Origin: Pollutimonas bauzanensis
Lineage (GTDB): Bacteria > Pseudomonadota > Gammaproteobacteria > Burkholderiales > Burkholderiaceae_B
Direction of reading: 5' to 3'
Assembly: GCF_900129885.1 (NCBI RefSeq)
Contig: NZ_FQXE01000011.1
Location: forward strand, 1 to 64,000
Length of the DNA: 64,000 nucleotides
Shown here: piece after piece, positions 34,354-43,120 of the stretch
Layout: each line of letters opens with the position of its first letter
How positions within the stretch are numbered: position 1 is the stretch's first letter
The notes under the pieces: generated by a model
Databases searched by the model: none
What the model saw: only the letters and a program-made list of their open reading frames with translations
Told to the model about the DNA's origin: nothing
Made by a program: the position numbers and the translations under genes

Positions 34354-34668
34354 CAGTTCCGTCCCTCCCGTTTTCTGGCGTTGCGCTGTCTCAAATTTTT
34401 TCGCAACTAGCGTCTGGAAACACCTCCGACACGAGAATCATAAGGAGTGGGGCCGGCCCCCGACATACGTTAGATGGTGTAGTCCGCGAACTGAGACGGC
34501 TTAGGCCGTACGGTCGGGCCGGCGTAATCCGTACAACGGATGTCGCGGCATATTGTTCCTCTCTATGATTCATTCCATTAAGTCTGTATCCATATATTAA
34601 AAAAAGGCCATGCCTCGCATGGGCACGAATCGAGTGTTTTCGGCCGAACTGAGTCAGGAGATGAATGT
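34354..34668. other. Divergent intergenic region between the WbpM-like gene and the UDP-sugar dehydrogenase
   Basis: This 315-bp region must hold the promoters of both divergent units. AGGAG 8 nt before ATG 34669 is the ribosome-binding site of the dehydrogenase, and an AT-rich stretch near 34590 may hold its -10. A minus-strand terminator-like hairpin lies at 34599-34622. No coding gene was supported here. Confidence 0.5.
34599..34622 (-). terminator. Minus-strand intrinsic terminator upstream of the UDP-sugar dehydrogenase
   Basis: On the minus strand CCATGC - GAGG-type loop - GCATGG is followed by CC and seven T. No minus-strand gene lies immediately upstream of it, so it would stop antisense transcription entering from the plus-strand operon or act in a small transcript. 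Confidence 0.55.
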
Positions 34669-36036
34669 ATGAGGGTGACTGTTATTGGGAGCGGCTATGT
34701 GGGCCTTGTGACAGGCGCTTGCCTGGCGGACGTCGGCAATGATGTGCTTTGCCTGGATGTCGATCCCGCCAAGATTGCCTTGCTGGAAGCCGGCGGCATA
34801 TGCATCTATGAACCTGGGCTCGACGAGATCATCAAGAGAAACGTGGAAGCCGGCCGATTGCGCTTCACGACCGACGTCAGGCGGGCGGTGGAATTCGGCA
34901 CCCTGCAATTGATCGCGGTCGGAACCCCCGCCGATGAGGACGGCTCGGCGGATCTCCAGTATGTGCTGGGGGCCGCCCGCAATGTCGGCAAGTACATGAA
35001 CGATTACAAGGTGGTCGTCGACAAGAGCACGGTGCCGGTCGGCACCGCCGCCAAGGTCAACGCGGTCATCCTCGCCGAGCTCGAGCGCCGCGGCCTGGAA
35101 ATCGAATTCAGCGTGGTGTCCAACCCCGAGTTCCTCAAGGAAGGCGGGGCGATCGACGACTTCATGCGCCCGGACCGCATTGTGATAGGGTCCGACGATC
35201 AGAACGCCATTCATATCATGCGCACGCTCTATGCGCCTTTCCAGCGCAAGCACGACCGGCTCCTGATCATGGACACCCGCTCGGCGGAGCTGACCAAATA
35301 CGCGGCCAATGCGATGCTGGCCACGCGGATTTCATTCATGAATGAACTGGCCCTGCTGTCGGAAAAGCTGGGCACCGACATCGAGCTCATCCGCCAGGGG
35401 ATAGGGTCAGACCTTCGCATCGGCTGGCATTTTCTCTACCCGGGCTGCGGGTATGGCGGTTCATGCTTCCCCAAGGATATCCAGGCGCTTCTGCGCACGG
35501 CCGCGGGCGTGGGCGAAGAGCTGAAGGTTCTTGCGGCGGTCGACCAGGCCAACGAGCGGCAGAAATCCGTGCTGGTCGATAAAGTCGTCGCCCGCTTTGG
35601 CGAAGACCTCACCGGCCGCCGCTTCGCATTGTGGGGACTGTCCTTCAAGCCCGACACGGACGACATGCGCGAAGCCCCCAGCCGCGTGATCATTGCCGCG
35701 CTTTTACGCCTGGGCGCTTGCGTCGTCGCCTACGATCCCGCCGCGATCGACGAGTCCAGGCGCATCTTCGGCGGCGGCGACGACAGGCTCAGCTACGCCG
35801 ACTATCCCATGGTGGCGCTGGACGGCGCGGATGCCTTGATCATCGTCACCGAGTGGAAGGAATTCAGGAGTCCGGATTTTCAGACTATCAAAGCGAAATT
35901 GAAGACGCCCATCATTTTCGACGGGCGCAACATATTCGACCTGCACGACGATGGCCTGAAAGGCATCGAATATTTCGGTATCGGCAGGGTTTCCGGGATG
36001 CGCGAACTGGTTTTCGAGAGGGTGGAACAATGCTGA
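34669..36036 (+). CDS. UDP-glucose/UDP-N-acetylglucosamine 6-dehydrogenase family protein
   Basis: NAD-dependent oxidation of a UDP-hexose C6 to a UDP-uronic acid. N-terminal Rossmann motif [40 protein letters not shown], Lys210 in [13 protein letters not shown], and the catalytic Cys266 in [15 protein letters not shown]-terminal domain begins [18 protein letters not shown]. The sequence is of the Ugd type rather than the WbpA type, but the next three genes use UDP-GlcNAcA, so its substrate may be UDP-GlcNAc. 455 residues; first gene of the plus-strand operon and overlaps the next by 7 nt. Confidence 0.9.
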   Translation: MRVTVIGSGYVGLVTGACLADVGNDVLCLDVDPAKIALLEAGGICIYEPGLDEIIKRNVEAGRLRFTTDVRRAVEFGTLQLIAVGTPADEDGSADLQYVLGAARNVGKYMNDYKVVVDKSTVPVGTAAKVNAVILAELERRGLEIEFSVVSNPEFLKEGGAIDDFMRPDRIVIGSDDQNAIHIMRTLYAPFQRKHDRLLIMDTRSAELTKYAANAMLATRISFMNELALLSEKLGTDIELIRQGIGSDLRIGWHFLYPGCGYGGSCFPKDIQALLRTAAGVGEELKVLAAVDQANERQKSVLVDKVVARFGEDLTGRRFALWGLSFKPDTDDMREAPSRVIIAALLRLGACVVAYDPAAIDESRRIFGGGDDRLSYADYPMVALDGADALIIVTEWKEFRSPDFQTIKAKLKTPIIFDGRNIFDLHDDGLKGIEYFGIGRVSGMRELVFERVEQC

Positions 36037-37088
36037 AAATCGCACTGGTCGGCTGCGGCCGAATCTCCAAGCGGCATGCCGAATTGCTGGGGAACAAGCA
36101 AATCGACGGCGCCGAACTGGTGGCGGTCTGCGACATCATCGAAGAGCGCGCCGCGGCCACGGCCGAACAATTCAATGTCCCCGGCTTCATCGACATGCAC
36201 CGGATGATGCGGGAAGTGGACATAGACATCGTGGTGATCCTGACCGAAAGCGGCCACCATGCCAGGCATGTCAAGGAACTGGCGCCTTATGGCAAGCATA
36301 TTGTCGTGGAAAAACCCATGGCGCTTACGCTGGACGATGCCGACGAGATGATACGCGTTTGCGAGCGGGCCAGGATCAAGCTGTTCGTCGTGAAGCAGAA
36401 CCGCTTCAATGTGCCGGTGGTGAAGCTGCGGGAATCGCTGGAGCGCGGGCGCTTCGGCAAGCTGGTGATGGGCACCGTGCGCGTGCGCTGGTGCCGGCCC
36501 CAGGCCTATTACGACCAGGATGCCTGGCGCGGCACGTGGGCGCTCGATGGCGGCGTCCTGACGAACCAGGCCAGCCATCACGTGGATCTGCTCGAATGGA
36601 TGATGGGAGAAGTGGACAGCGTCGTCGCCATGAGCCGCACCGCCCTGGTCCACATCGAGGCCGAGGATACCGCGGTGGTGATCCTGCATTTCCGCAACGG
36701 CGCCCTGGGCTGCATCGAGGCCACTACCGCGGTAAGGCCCAAGGACCTGGAGGGATCCATATCCATACTGGGCGAGAAAGGGTCGGTGGAAATCGGCGGA
36801 TTCGCCGTCAATGAGATGAAGGTCTGGAATTTTGTCGATCCCGAACCCGAGGATGCCGTGGTGATGGAGAAATACTCGGTGAACCCGCCCAATGTATATG
36901 GGTTTGGCCATCAGGCTTATTACGGGCATGTCGTCGACTGCATCACGAATCACAAACAGCATCTGGTCGATGGCCTGGAGGGGCGCAAGAGCCTGGAGCT
37001 CATCAATGCCATTTACGAGTCCATCGAAACCGGCCGCGAGGTGAAACTGCATTTCCGGCCCAAGTATTCCAAGCTGGGAGCCAATTAG
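36030..37088 (+). CDS. Gfo/Idh/MocA oxidoreductase, WlbA/WbpB-like
   Basis: Predicted UDP-N-acetylglucosaminuronate 3-dehydrogenase, making the 3-keto sugar for amination. The N-terminal Rossmann fold reads [18 protein letters not shown] and the family motif is [17 protein letters not shown]. The central [22 protein letters not shown] and [24 protein letters not shown] fit WlbA. ATG 36030 overlaps the dehydrogenase stop and has GAGGGTGG upstream; length is 352 residues. The 3-keto product would be used by the aminotransferase two genes downstream. Confidence 0.9.
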   Translation: MLKIALVGCGRISKRHAELLGNKQIDGAELVAVCDIIEERAAATAEQFNVPGFIDMHRMMREVDIDIVVILTESGHHARHVKELAPYGKHIVVEKPMALTLDDADEMIRVCERARIKLFVVKQNRFNVPVVKLRESLERGRFGKLVMGTVRVRWCRPQAYYDQDAWRGTWALDGGVLTNQASHHVDLLEWMMGEVDSVVAMSRTALVHIEAEDTAVVILHFRNGALGCIEATTAVRPKDLEGSISILGEKGSVEIGGFAVNEMKVWNFVDPEPEDAVVMEKYSVNPPNVYGFGHQAYYGHVVDCITNHKQHLVDGLEGRKSLELINAIYESIETGREVKLHFRPKYSKLGAN

Positions 37089-37558
37089 TGGGCACGCCCG
37101 ACATCATGAAAATTTCCCTGGCCGGCGCCCAGTTCGGCGCAAGGGTGACGCTGGTGGAGCCGGTGAATATCTACGGCTGCGTATTGGGCGACGATGTTTT
37201 CGTGGGACCCTTCGTCGAGATCCAGAAGGGAGCCAGGATAGGCAACCGCACGCGGATACAGTCGCACGCTTTTGTGTGCGAGCTGGTGGATATCGGCGAA
37301 GACTGCTTTGTTTCCCATGGCGCCAAGTTCGTCAACGACCTGTTCAGCGGCGGCGGCCCGGCGCGCGGCGACAAGTCACTCTGGATGCCCACCAGGCTGG
37401 GCGACAGGGTGTCGATAGGCACCAACGCCACGGTGCTGCCGGTTTCCATCTGCGATGACGTGGTGGTGGGCGCGGGTTCGGTCGTGACCCGGGATATTAC
37501 TGAATCAGGTATCTACGCTGGCAATCCAGCTCGAAAAATAAGAGGCCTCCATGATTAA
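37088..37558 (+). CDS. UDP-3-amino-sugar N-acetyltransferase, WlbB/WbpD-like (left-handed beta-helix)
   Basis: Hexapeptide-repeat acetyltransferase of 156 residues, expected to acetylate the 3-amino group to give UDP-GlcNAc3NAcA. The repeats (VYGCVLGDDVFVGPFVEIQKGARIGNRTRIQSHAF) form a left-handed beta-helix, and SHGAKFVNDLFSGG and VLPVSICDDVVVGAGSVVTRDI are typical. GTG 37088 shares its G with the preceding TAG stop and has GGGAG 7-8 nt upstream; ATG 37106 is an alternative. It overlaps the aminotransferase start by 8 nt. Confidence 0.9.
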   Translation: MGTPDIMKISLAGAQFGARVTLVEPVNIYGCVLGDDVFVGPFVEIQKGARIGNRTRIQSHAFVCELVDIGEDCFVSHGAKFVNDLFSGGGPARGDKSLWMPTRLGDRVSIGTNATVLPVSICDDVVVGAGSVVTRDITESGIYAGNPARKIRGLHD

Positions 37559-38663
37559 GTTTCTTGATCTGCATTCGCAATACAAAAGCATCCAGCCCGA
37601 AATCGACGACGCGATAGGCAAGGTCATCGCCGCCTCCGCCTATATTGGCGGCGAAGTCGTGGAAAGATTCGAGCAAAGCTTCGCCTCCTATCAGCAGGCG
37701 GCGCATTGCGTGAGCGTCGGCAATGGCACCGACGCGATAGAAATCGTCCTGGAAGCCTTTGGCTTCCTGCCCGGGTCCGAAGTGATAGTCCCGGCCAACA
37801 CTTTCATTGCCACCAGCGAGGCGGTGACGCGCAGCGGCTACAAAGTGGTCTTCGCCGATGTGGACCCGGTCACCTATACGCTGGATGTGGAGGATGCGCG
37901 CCGCCGGCTGACCTCGCGCAGCGCCGCGATAATCGCCGTGCATCTGTATGGCCATCCCTGCGACATGGACGCGCTGATGGCGCTGGCGCGGGAATCGGGC
38001 CTGAAAGTGATCGAGGACTGCGCGCAGGCCCACGGCGCCGAGTACAAAGGCAGGCGCGTGGGCGCGATCGGGGATGCGGGAACGTTCAGCTTTTATCCGG
38101 GCAAGAATCTGGGCGCCTATGGCGACGGCGGCGCCATCACCAGCAACGACGCGGACCTGGCGCGGCAGTGCCGGATGATAGCCAACCATGGCCGCATCGA
38201 TAAATACGACCACCAGTTCGAGGGGCGCAATAGCCGGCTGGACGGGCTGCAGGCGGCCATCCTCTCCGTCAAGCTCAGGCATCTGGATGCCTGGATAGAC
38301 CATCGCAACCGCGTGGCCGCCGCTTATTTGTCGGAGCTCCAGGACGTCGACGGCGTGGTATTGCCGCGGGTCGCCTCCGGATGCCGCCATGCTTTTCATC
38401 TATTCGTGCTGCGCACGCCAAACCGGGATGCGCTCGCCGCATTCCTGAAGGAAAGAGGGATCCAGACCGGCGTCCATTATCCGATAGCGCTTCCCAAGCT
38501 CGAGGCATATCGCTACCTGGGCGCGCCGGACCCCGCGATGTTCGCGAACCAGGCCGACGGGCAACTGCTCAGCCTGCCCGTCGGCGAGCACCTGGACGAA
38601 ACGCAGGTATCGCAGGTCGCGGAGGCGGTGAGGGAATTTTGCGCGCTGGCGGTAACGGCGTGA
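37551..38663 (+). CDS. DegT/DnrJ/EryC1 aminotransferase, WlbC/WbpE-like
   Basis: PLP-dependent aminotransferase predicted to convert the UDP-3-keto-GlcNAcA to the 3-amino sugar. The 370-residue protein has SVGNGTDAIEIVLEAFGF, the PLP-stacking and Asp region VIEDCAQAHGAEYKG, and the Schiff-base lysine in FSFYPGKNLGAYGDGGAI. It closes the plus-strand operon; its stop is 3 bp from the stop of the convergent WbpG-like gene, so no separate terminator fits between them. Confidence 0.92.
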   Translation: MIKFLDLHSQYKSIQPEIDDAIGKVIAASAYIGGEVVERFEQSFASYQQAAHCVSVGNGTDAIEIVLEAFGFLPGSEVIVPANTFIATSEAVTRSGYKVVFADVDPVTYTLDVEDARRRLTSRSAAIIAVHLYGHPCDMDALMALARESGLKVIEDCAQAHGAEYKGRRVGAIGDAGTFSFYPGKNLGAYGDGGAITSNDADLARQCRMIANHGRIDKYDHQFEGRNSRLDGLQAAILSVKLRHLDAWIDHRNRVAAAYLSELQDVDGVVLPRVASGCRHAFHLFVLRTPNRDALAAFLKERGIQTGVHYPIALPKLEAYRYLGAPDPAMFANQADGQLLSLPVGEHLDETQVSQVAEAVREFCALAVTA

Positions 38664-38666
38664 ATT

Positions 38667-39788
38667 TCAATGCCGGAAGAAGCGCTTGTGGCCGCGCTGG
38701 AACATTTCCCACAGGGGCAGTTCCGTGCCATAGATATGATGCGGCCTTCCTTCCCGGCCGATATAATCGGCCAGCTCCTCCGGCGACCAGCCCATCTTCT
38801 TCATGAAGTACTGTTTATCGCGTTCCAGGTCGGCTTCGGTGAGGTAGGCAATGCCTTTCAATCCCTCCATGGCCTGCTCCCTGGTCATCTGCCCGGCGGA
38901 CACCAGGGTGCCCAGGTGCAGGCGGCGCTTATCCACGCCGAATTTGTTCGGCAGGATATAACCCTGGTAAAAGCGCGTGAAGATGGATTCGTAATGCTTG
39001 TAGGGATATGGCTTGTAGCCGTATCGCTCGGCCAGCGCCGCGAGCGCCTCGAACTTGTTGTAGGGCATCATGTCCAGGAATGAGGTCCACTGGATGCGGT
39101 TGACGAGCCGGTGGCGGACATATTCCAGCGTACCTATCGCCGGGAATGTCCTGATCTGCACGGCGCCGAATTTCTTCGCCAGCGCCTTGATGTTTTTCTT
39201 GTCGTACTTGAACCAGTTCCAGCCAGGCGGCATGCGCATGCCCTCGGTCGCCTGGTTGGAGCCCGACAGGATGTAGTTGACCTTGTGCCTGGCGGCCTGC
39301 TGGTAGTTCACGCCCAGCATGGCGTTGTCGTAAAGCAGTTCGACGTCGATCACATCGGCGTCGAAGAAGGCCTGCATGAGCCTCTTGTATTCGCCCCAGT
39401 CGATGACATGGGTGTGCAAGTCCACGCCCAGGCCCTGGACGAGATTGGCGATATTATGCTGCGCCAGCTCGCTGTTCCAGCCATTGTCCATATGCACGGC
39501 CAGCGGCCGCAGCCCATGCTCCACGGCCTGGAACAGCACCCATGAACTGTCCACGCCGCCGGATACGCCCACCACGCAGTCATAGCGCTTGCCTTTTCCC
39601 GCGGCCTTGACCTTGGCAATGAAGGCCTCCGATTCGGCTTTCTTGGCAAGGGGATCCTGATGGATCACATCCCTGGAATGCGCCAGGAATTCGCTGCAGT
39701 AATTGCAGACCCCCTGCGCATCGAAGCTGATATCCGCAGCGCTCGTATCCATTACGCAGCGGCTGCATACCTGGTAAGACAGATTCAT
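38667..39788 (-). CDS. N-acetyl sugar amidotransferase, WbpG-like
   Basis: PP-loop ATPase that, with HisH- and HisF-like partners, converts an acetamido to an acetamidino group on a surface sugar. The N-terminus has a Cys-rich metal-binding pattern (CSRCVMDTSAADISFDAQGVCNYC) and the PP-loop VVGVSGGVDSSWVLF. Later blocks MPPGWNWFKYDKKNIKALAKKFG and WTSFLDMMPYNKFEALAALAERYGYKPYPYKHYESIFTRFYQGYILP are characteristic. Length is 373 residues. It overlaps the hisF-like gene by 4 nt (ATGA). Last gene of the long minus-strand unit. Confidence 0.93.
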   Translation of the reverse strand: MNLSYQVCSRCVMDTSAADISFDAQGVCNYCSEFLAHSRDVIHQDPLAKKAESEAFIAKVKAAGKGKRYDCVVGVSGGVDSSWVLFQAVEHGLRPLAVHMDNGWNSELAQHNIANLVQGLGVDLHTHVIDWGEYKRLMQAFFDADVIDVELLYDNAMLGVNYQQAARHKVNYILSGSNQATEGMRMPPGWNWFKYDKKNIKALAKKFGAVQIRTFPAIGTLEYVRHRLVNRIQWTSFLDMMPYNKFEALAALAERYGYKPYPYKHYESIFTRFYQGYILPNKFGVDKRRLHLGTLVSAGQMTREQAMEGLKGIAYLTEADLERDKQYFMKKMGWSPEELADYIGREGRPHHIYGTELPLWEMFQRGHKRFFRH

Positions 39789-40552
39789 GCTCGTTGCCCC
39801 AGTAGTTTTTCCAGTTCCGCATACCGCGGATAGGTTATCAGGACGGCCCGGTGCGGGCCATGGAATACAAACAGCGCACCTGCCGCCGCGGCGGATGCGC
39901 CGGCGTCTATGGCGGCTTTGATATCTTCCAGGCTTCCCGCCCCTCCCAAGGCGATCAACGGCACCCTGACCCCCTGCGCGGCCTGCCTTATCAGGTCCAG
40001 GTCATAGCCGCCCATTTCCCCGTCCCTGTCGACCGCGGTGACCAGGACCTCTCCGGCGCCCGCCGCGACAGCCTTTTGCGCGAAATCCAGCCAGCCCTGC
40101 TCGCGGGTCTGGCCGCGGCGGCTTTCATACAGCACCGGTTTCCCGCGCCAGTTGCGTTTGACGTCGACCGATATCACGATGCTCTGGCTGCCGTAACGGG
40201 CGGCAATCTGCGAAATAAGATCCAGCTGGCCGAAGGCCGCCGACTGCAGGCATATTTTCTCGATGCCGAGGTCGAACAAGCGCGCCGCCTGGTCCACCGA
40301 GCGCACGCCGCCGCCATAGCACAGCGGCATGAAGCATTCCCCGGCAAACAGCTCTATCGTGGCGTAGTCGGGTTCGCGGTCCCGTTTCGAGGCGGCAATG
40401 TCCAGCACGATCAGCTCGTCGACTTCCTTCTCGTTGAAAATGCGTATCGCGTTGATGGGGTCTCCCACATACTTGGCGTCTTTGAAACGGCGTGTCTTGA
40501 CCAGGCCCCCATCGCGCAGGAGCAAGGCTGGAATGACGCGGTGTTTAAGCAA
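39785..40552 (-). CDS. HisF-like imidazole-glycerol-phosphate synthase subunit, sugar-amidation type
   Basis: TIM-barrel subunit that, in the WbpG system, is thought to receive ammonia from the HisH-like partner. 255 residues. The barrel features MPLCYGGGVRSVDQA, VISVDVKRNW and VTAVDRDGEMGGYDLDLI are conserved. The usual catalytic Asp11 (CLDVKDG in canonical HisF) is replaced by Leu in PALLLRDGG, while the second Asp (ISVDVK) is kept. This fits loss of the histidine-pathway cyclase reaction. The start overlaps the hisH-like gene by 8 nt and the end overlaps WbpG by 4. Confidence 0.9.
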   Translation of the reverse strand: MLKHRVIPALLLRDGGLVKTRRFKDAKYVGDPINAIRIFNEKEVDELIVLDIAASKRDREPDYATIELFAGECFMPLCYGGGVRSVDQAARLFDLGIEKICLQSAAFGQLDLISQIAARYGSQSIVISVDVKRNWRGKPVLYESRRGQTREQGWLDFAQKAVAAGAGEVLVTAVDRDGEMGGYDLDLIRQAAQGVRVPLIALGGAGSLEDIKAAIDAGASAAAAGALFVFHGPHRAVLITYPRYAELEKLLGQRA

Positions 40553-41165
40553 TGGGCAGTTCCACGAAATTGCGGATCAGGTCCATGCCGTAGCGGTGGC
40601 TTTTCTCGGGATGGAACTGCACGCCGAACAGGTTGCCGCGCTGGAAGGCGGCCACGAATTCTTCGCCATAGTTGGTGAGCGCGATTGGATCGCCTGGCTG
40701 GTTGCAGGCGATGTAATAGGAGTGCACGAAGTAAAAACGCTTTTCGTCCGGGCCCGGCCCCAGCAAGGGGTTGGACCTGGCCACCCGCACTGTATTCCAG
40801 CCCATGTGCGGCACGCGCAAGCCGTCGCGGGCCGGGAAGCGGCGCACTTGCGCATCGATCCAGCCCAGTCCCGCCATCCGCCCCTCCTCGCTGGCGCGGC
40901 ACATCAGCTGCATGCCCAGGCAAATTCCCAGCACGGGAATGGCCTTGTCCAGCGCCGCCTCGGCCAGGCCCGCCATCAGACCGCGCGACTCAAGCTGCGA
41001 CATGCCATGATCGAACGCGCCCACACCGGGTATGACCAGTTTCGCCGCCGCGGCTATTTCCGCGGGCGTAGAGGCCCGCTGCGCCTGGCCGCCGGCGCGT
41101 TCTATCATCCGGATCACGGAACTGATGTTTCCCGCGCCATAGTCGAGGACGGCGATCTCAGGCAT
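40545..41165 (-). CDS. HisH-like glutamine amidotransferase, sugar-amidation type
   Basis: Class I glutamine amidotransferase that releases ammonia from glutamine for the HisF/WbpG-like partners. The triad residues are in LGICLGMQLM (Cys) and GVQFHPEKSHRYG (His, Glu). The start MPEIAVLDYGAGNISSV is typical; ATG 41165 gives 206 residues and overlaps the AsnB-like stop by 8 nt. It could in principle serve histidine synthesis, but the HisF partner and the neighbouring WbpG gene place it in surface-sugar modification. Confidence 0.92.
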   Translation of the reverse strand: MPEIAVLDYGAGNISSVIRMIERAGGQAQRASTPAEIAAAAKLVIPGVGAFDHGMSQLESRGLMAGLAEAALDKAIPVLGICLGMQLMCRASEEGRMAGLGWIDAQVRRFPARDGLRVPHMGWNTVRVARSNPLLGPGPDEKRFYFVHSYYIACNQPGDPIALTNYGEEFVAAFQRGNLFGVQFHPEKSHRYGMDLIRNFVELPIA

Positions 41166-43056
41166 GTTCGCCGCAGCCGGTCTGTTCGTACCACTTGAGG
41201 AAATTGACCCAGCGCCACACATGCGCGGTGCAAGGCGATTTTCCGCTGGCGATGGAATCAAACTGCTGCAGCAGGGCATTCGCGTTCAGGAAAGGAACGT
41301 CATGGCTGGTTTGCAGCCACTTGCGCACGGTCCCGGATTTCTCCAGGAACCATGATTGTTCCGGGGTTTCAAAGCCTATCTTGTCCTTGCGGTCCAGCAA
41401 CTGGTCGGGCACGATGCCGCGCAGCGCCGCGCGGAAGACGCTTTTCGTCTCGCCCTGGCGTGAAATCAGGTAGTGCTCGGGCAAAGAGAACAGCAGGTTC
41501 GCCAGGGGCAGGGTCAGGAACGGCACCCTGCTTTCCAGCGAGAATTGCATGGAATTGCGATCGCCCTCGCGCAGGTAGCCCGGCAGGTGCCGATTCTTCA
41601 GGGAGCTGGCCAGTCGTTCCATCACGCGTCGCCCCTTGGCGCTGTCGAGTTTTCTTTCCCGTTCGAACACCATGGTCACTCCCGCATTTTCCAGGGCGTC
41701 GGCATTGAGCCACGCCGGAGTGAAGGAGCGCCCCATGGTCTTGCTGGCAACGCCGAACAGGCGGTCGGGAAGGGTGATGGCGGCAAGATACTGCCAGGCG
41801 CGGCCGTAGCTGCGCCCGGGCCAGCGGGCCCAGTTGCGGGCGAAGTTCTCAGCGCCCGACAGGTCGCCGCGCTCGAGCAGGCTGAGCATGCGGTGCCCCG
41901 GGAAGCCGGCGTAGCCCGCCAATAGTTCGTCGGCGCCTTGTCCTTCGAGCGTCACCGTGATGTTGTTCTCGTGCGCCAATTGAAATACGCGATACTGCGC
42001 GTAGGCGCTGGTGCTGGTGAAGGGTTCGCCCTGGATATGGATCAAGCGGTCCAGGTCGCGGGCGAGGTCGTCGCCCGTGGCGCTGACCTTGTGGGCCTTG
42101 GCGCCGACGAACTGGTTGATGCCGTCGATCCAGCTTTCCTCGCACTGCTTGTACCCCGGCGCAATATAGCTGAATGTGCTGATGGGCTGGGCCGGGTCGA
42201 GGTAGCGCATGGCGCACACGATGGCCGACGAGTCTATGCCTCCCGAGAGCGCCGCGCCCAGGGGCACGTCGCTGCGCAGATGCAGGCGGACGTTGTGCAG
42301 GAATTGTTCGCGCACCGCCTCGGCCGCCTGGTCGAAGGTCAATTCGGATTTTTCCCGGAAATCCGGCTCCCACCAGGTCCTCTGCGCGCTCGCGGCGGGA
42401 TTGGATAAATCGACCTTCATCCAGTGGCCCGGCAGCAACTGCCTGATCCCCCTGATGAAAGTGTGCTGCTGGTTATCGAAATCGCCGTGCACGAGATAAT
42501 CGTAGCAGCGCTGCCAGTTGGCCTGGGGCCTTTGCTCGCGCAGGCTCAAGAGCGCCGCCGGCTCGGACGCAAACAGGAAGCGGTTCTGCTCCAGGTCGAA
42601 ATAAAATGGCTTGATGCCGAACGCATCCCGCACGCAGCTCAGGGTCTTGTCTTTGGCGTCGTACACCACAAAGGCGAACATCCCTTCCAGGCGGGCCAGG
42701 CAATCGGCATTCCACTGCTGCCAGGCCTTGAGCAGGACCTCGGTGTCGGAGTCCGAATGAAAAACATGGCCAAGCGCAATCAGTTCCTGCCTGAGTTCGC
42801 GGTAGTTGTATATTTCGCCATTGAAAACGATGCTGTATCGCCCCGCGCCCGACTTCATGGGCTGGCGCCCGGCGGCGCTCAAGTCGATGATGGAAAGCCT
42901 GGTGTGCCCCAGCGCCAATTGGCCGTTGCAGACATCGAACAGTTCGCTTCCTTGATCGTCCGGCCCGCGCTGTTTCAGCTTGCTTTGCGAGCATGCGATC
43001 CTGCTGTGCAAATCGTGTGGTGGCGCAAGCCACCATCCACCAGTGATGCCGCACAT
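41158..43056 (-). CDS. AsnB-type glutamine-dependent amidotransferase
   Basis: Asparagine-synthetase family protein of 632 residues. ATG 43056 is fixed by the N-terminal nucleophile Cys2 (MCGITGGWW), with AAGGAGA just upstream. The GATase II domain (RGPDDQGSE, FNGEIYNYRELR, SDTEVLLKAWQQW) is followed by the PP-loop LSGGIDSSAIVCAMRYL. In polysaccharide loci such proteins commonly amidate a uronic acid carboxyl, which fits the uronic-acid operon next door; free asparagine synthesis is the alternative. Length and both active sites are intact. Confidence 0.9.
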   Translation of the reverse strand: MCGITGGWWLAPPHDLHSRIACSQSKLKQRGPDDQGSELFDVCNGQLALGHTRLSIIDLSAAGRQPMKSGAGRYSIVFNGEIYNYRELRQELIALGHVFHSDSDTEVLLKAWQQWNADCLARLEGMFAFVVYDAKDKTLSCVRDAFGIKPFYFDLEQNRFLFASEPAALLSLREQRPQANWQRCYDYLVHGDFDNQQHTFIRGIRQLLPGHWMKVDLSNPAASAQRTWWEPDFREKSELTFDQAAEAVREQFLHNVRLHLRSDVPLGAALSGGIDSSAIVCAMRYLDPAQPISTFSYIAPGYKQCEESWIDGINQFVGAKAHKVSATGDDLARDLDRLIHIQGEPFTSTSAYAQYRVFQLAHENNITVTLEGQGADELLAGYAGFPGHRMLSLLERGDLSGAENFARNWARWPGRSYGRAWQYLAAITLPDRLFGVASKTMGRSFTPAWLNADALENAGVTMVFERERKLDSAKGRRVMERLASSLKNRHLPGYLREGDRNSMQFSLESRVPFLTLPLANLLFSLPEHYLISRQGETKSVFRAALRGIVPDQLLDRKDKIGFETPEQSWFLEKSGTVRKWLQTSHDVPFLNANALLQQFDSIASGKSPCTAHVWRWVNFLKWYEQTGCGEHA

Positions 43057-43120
43057 AAATGTCTCCTTGGCCAGGCCAAAAGTAAATAGGATTCGGGTTG
43101 GTGAAGCCGGGCATGTCCGG

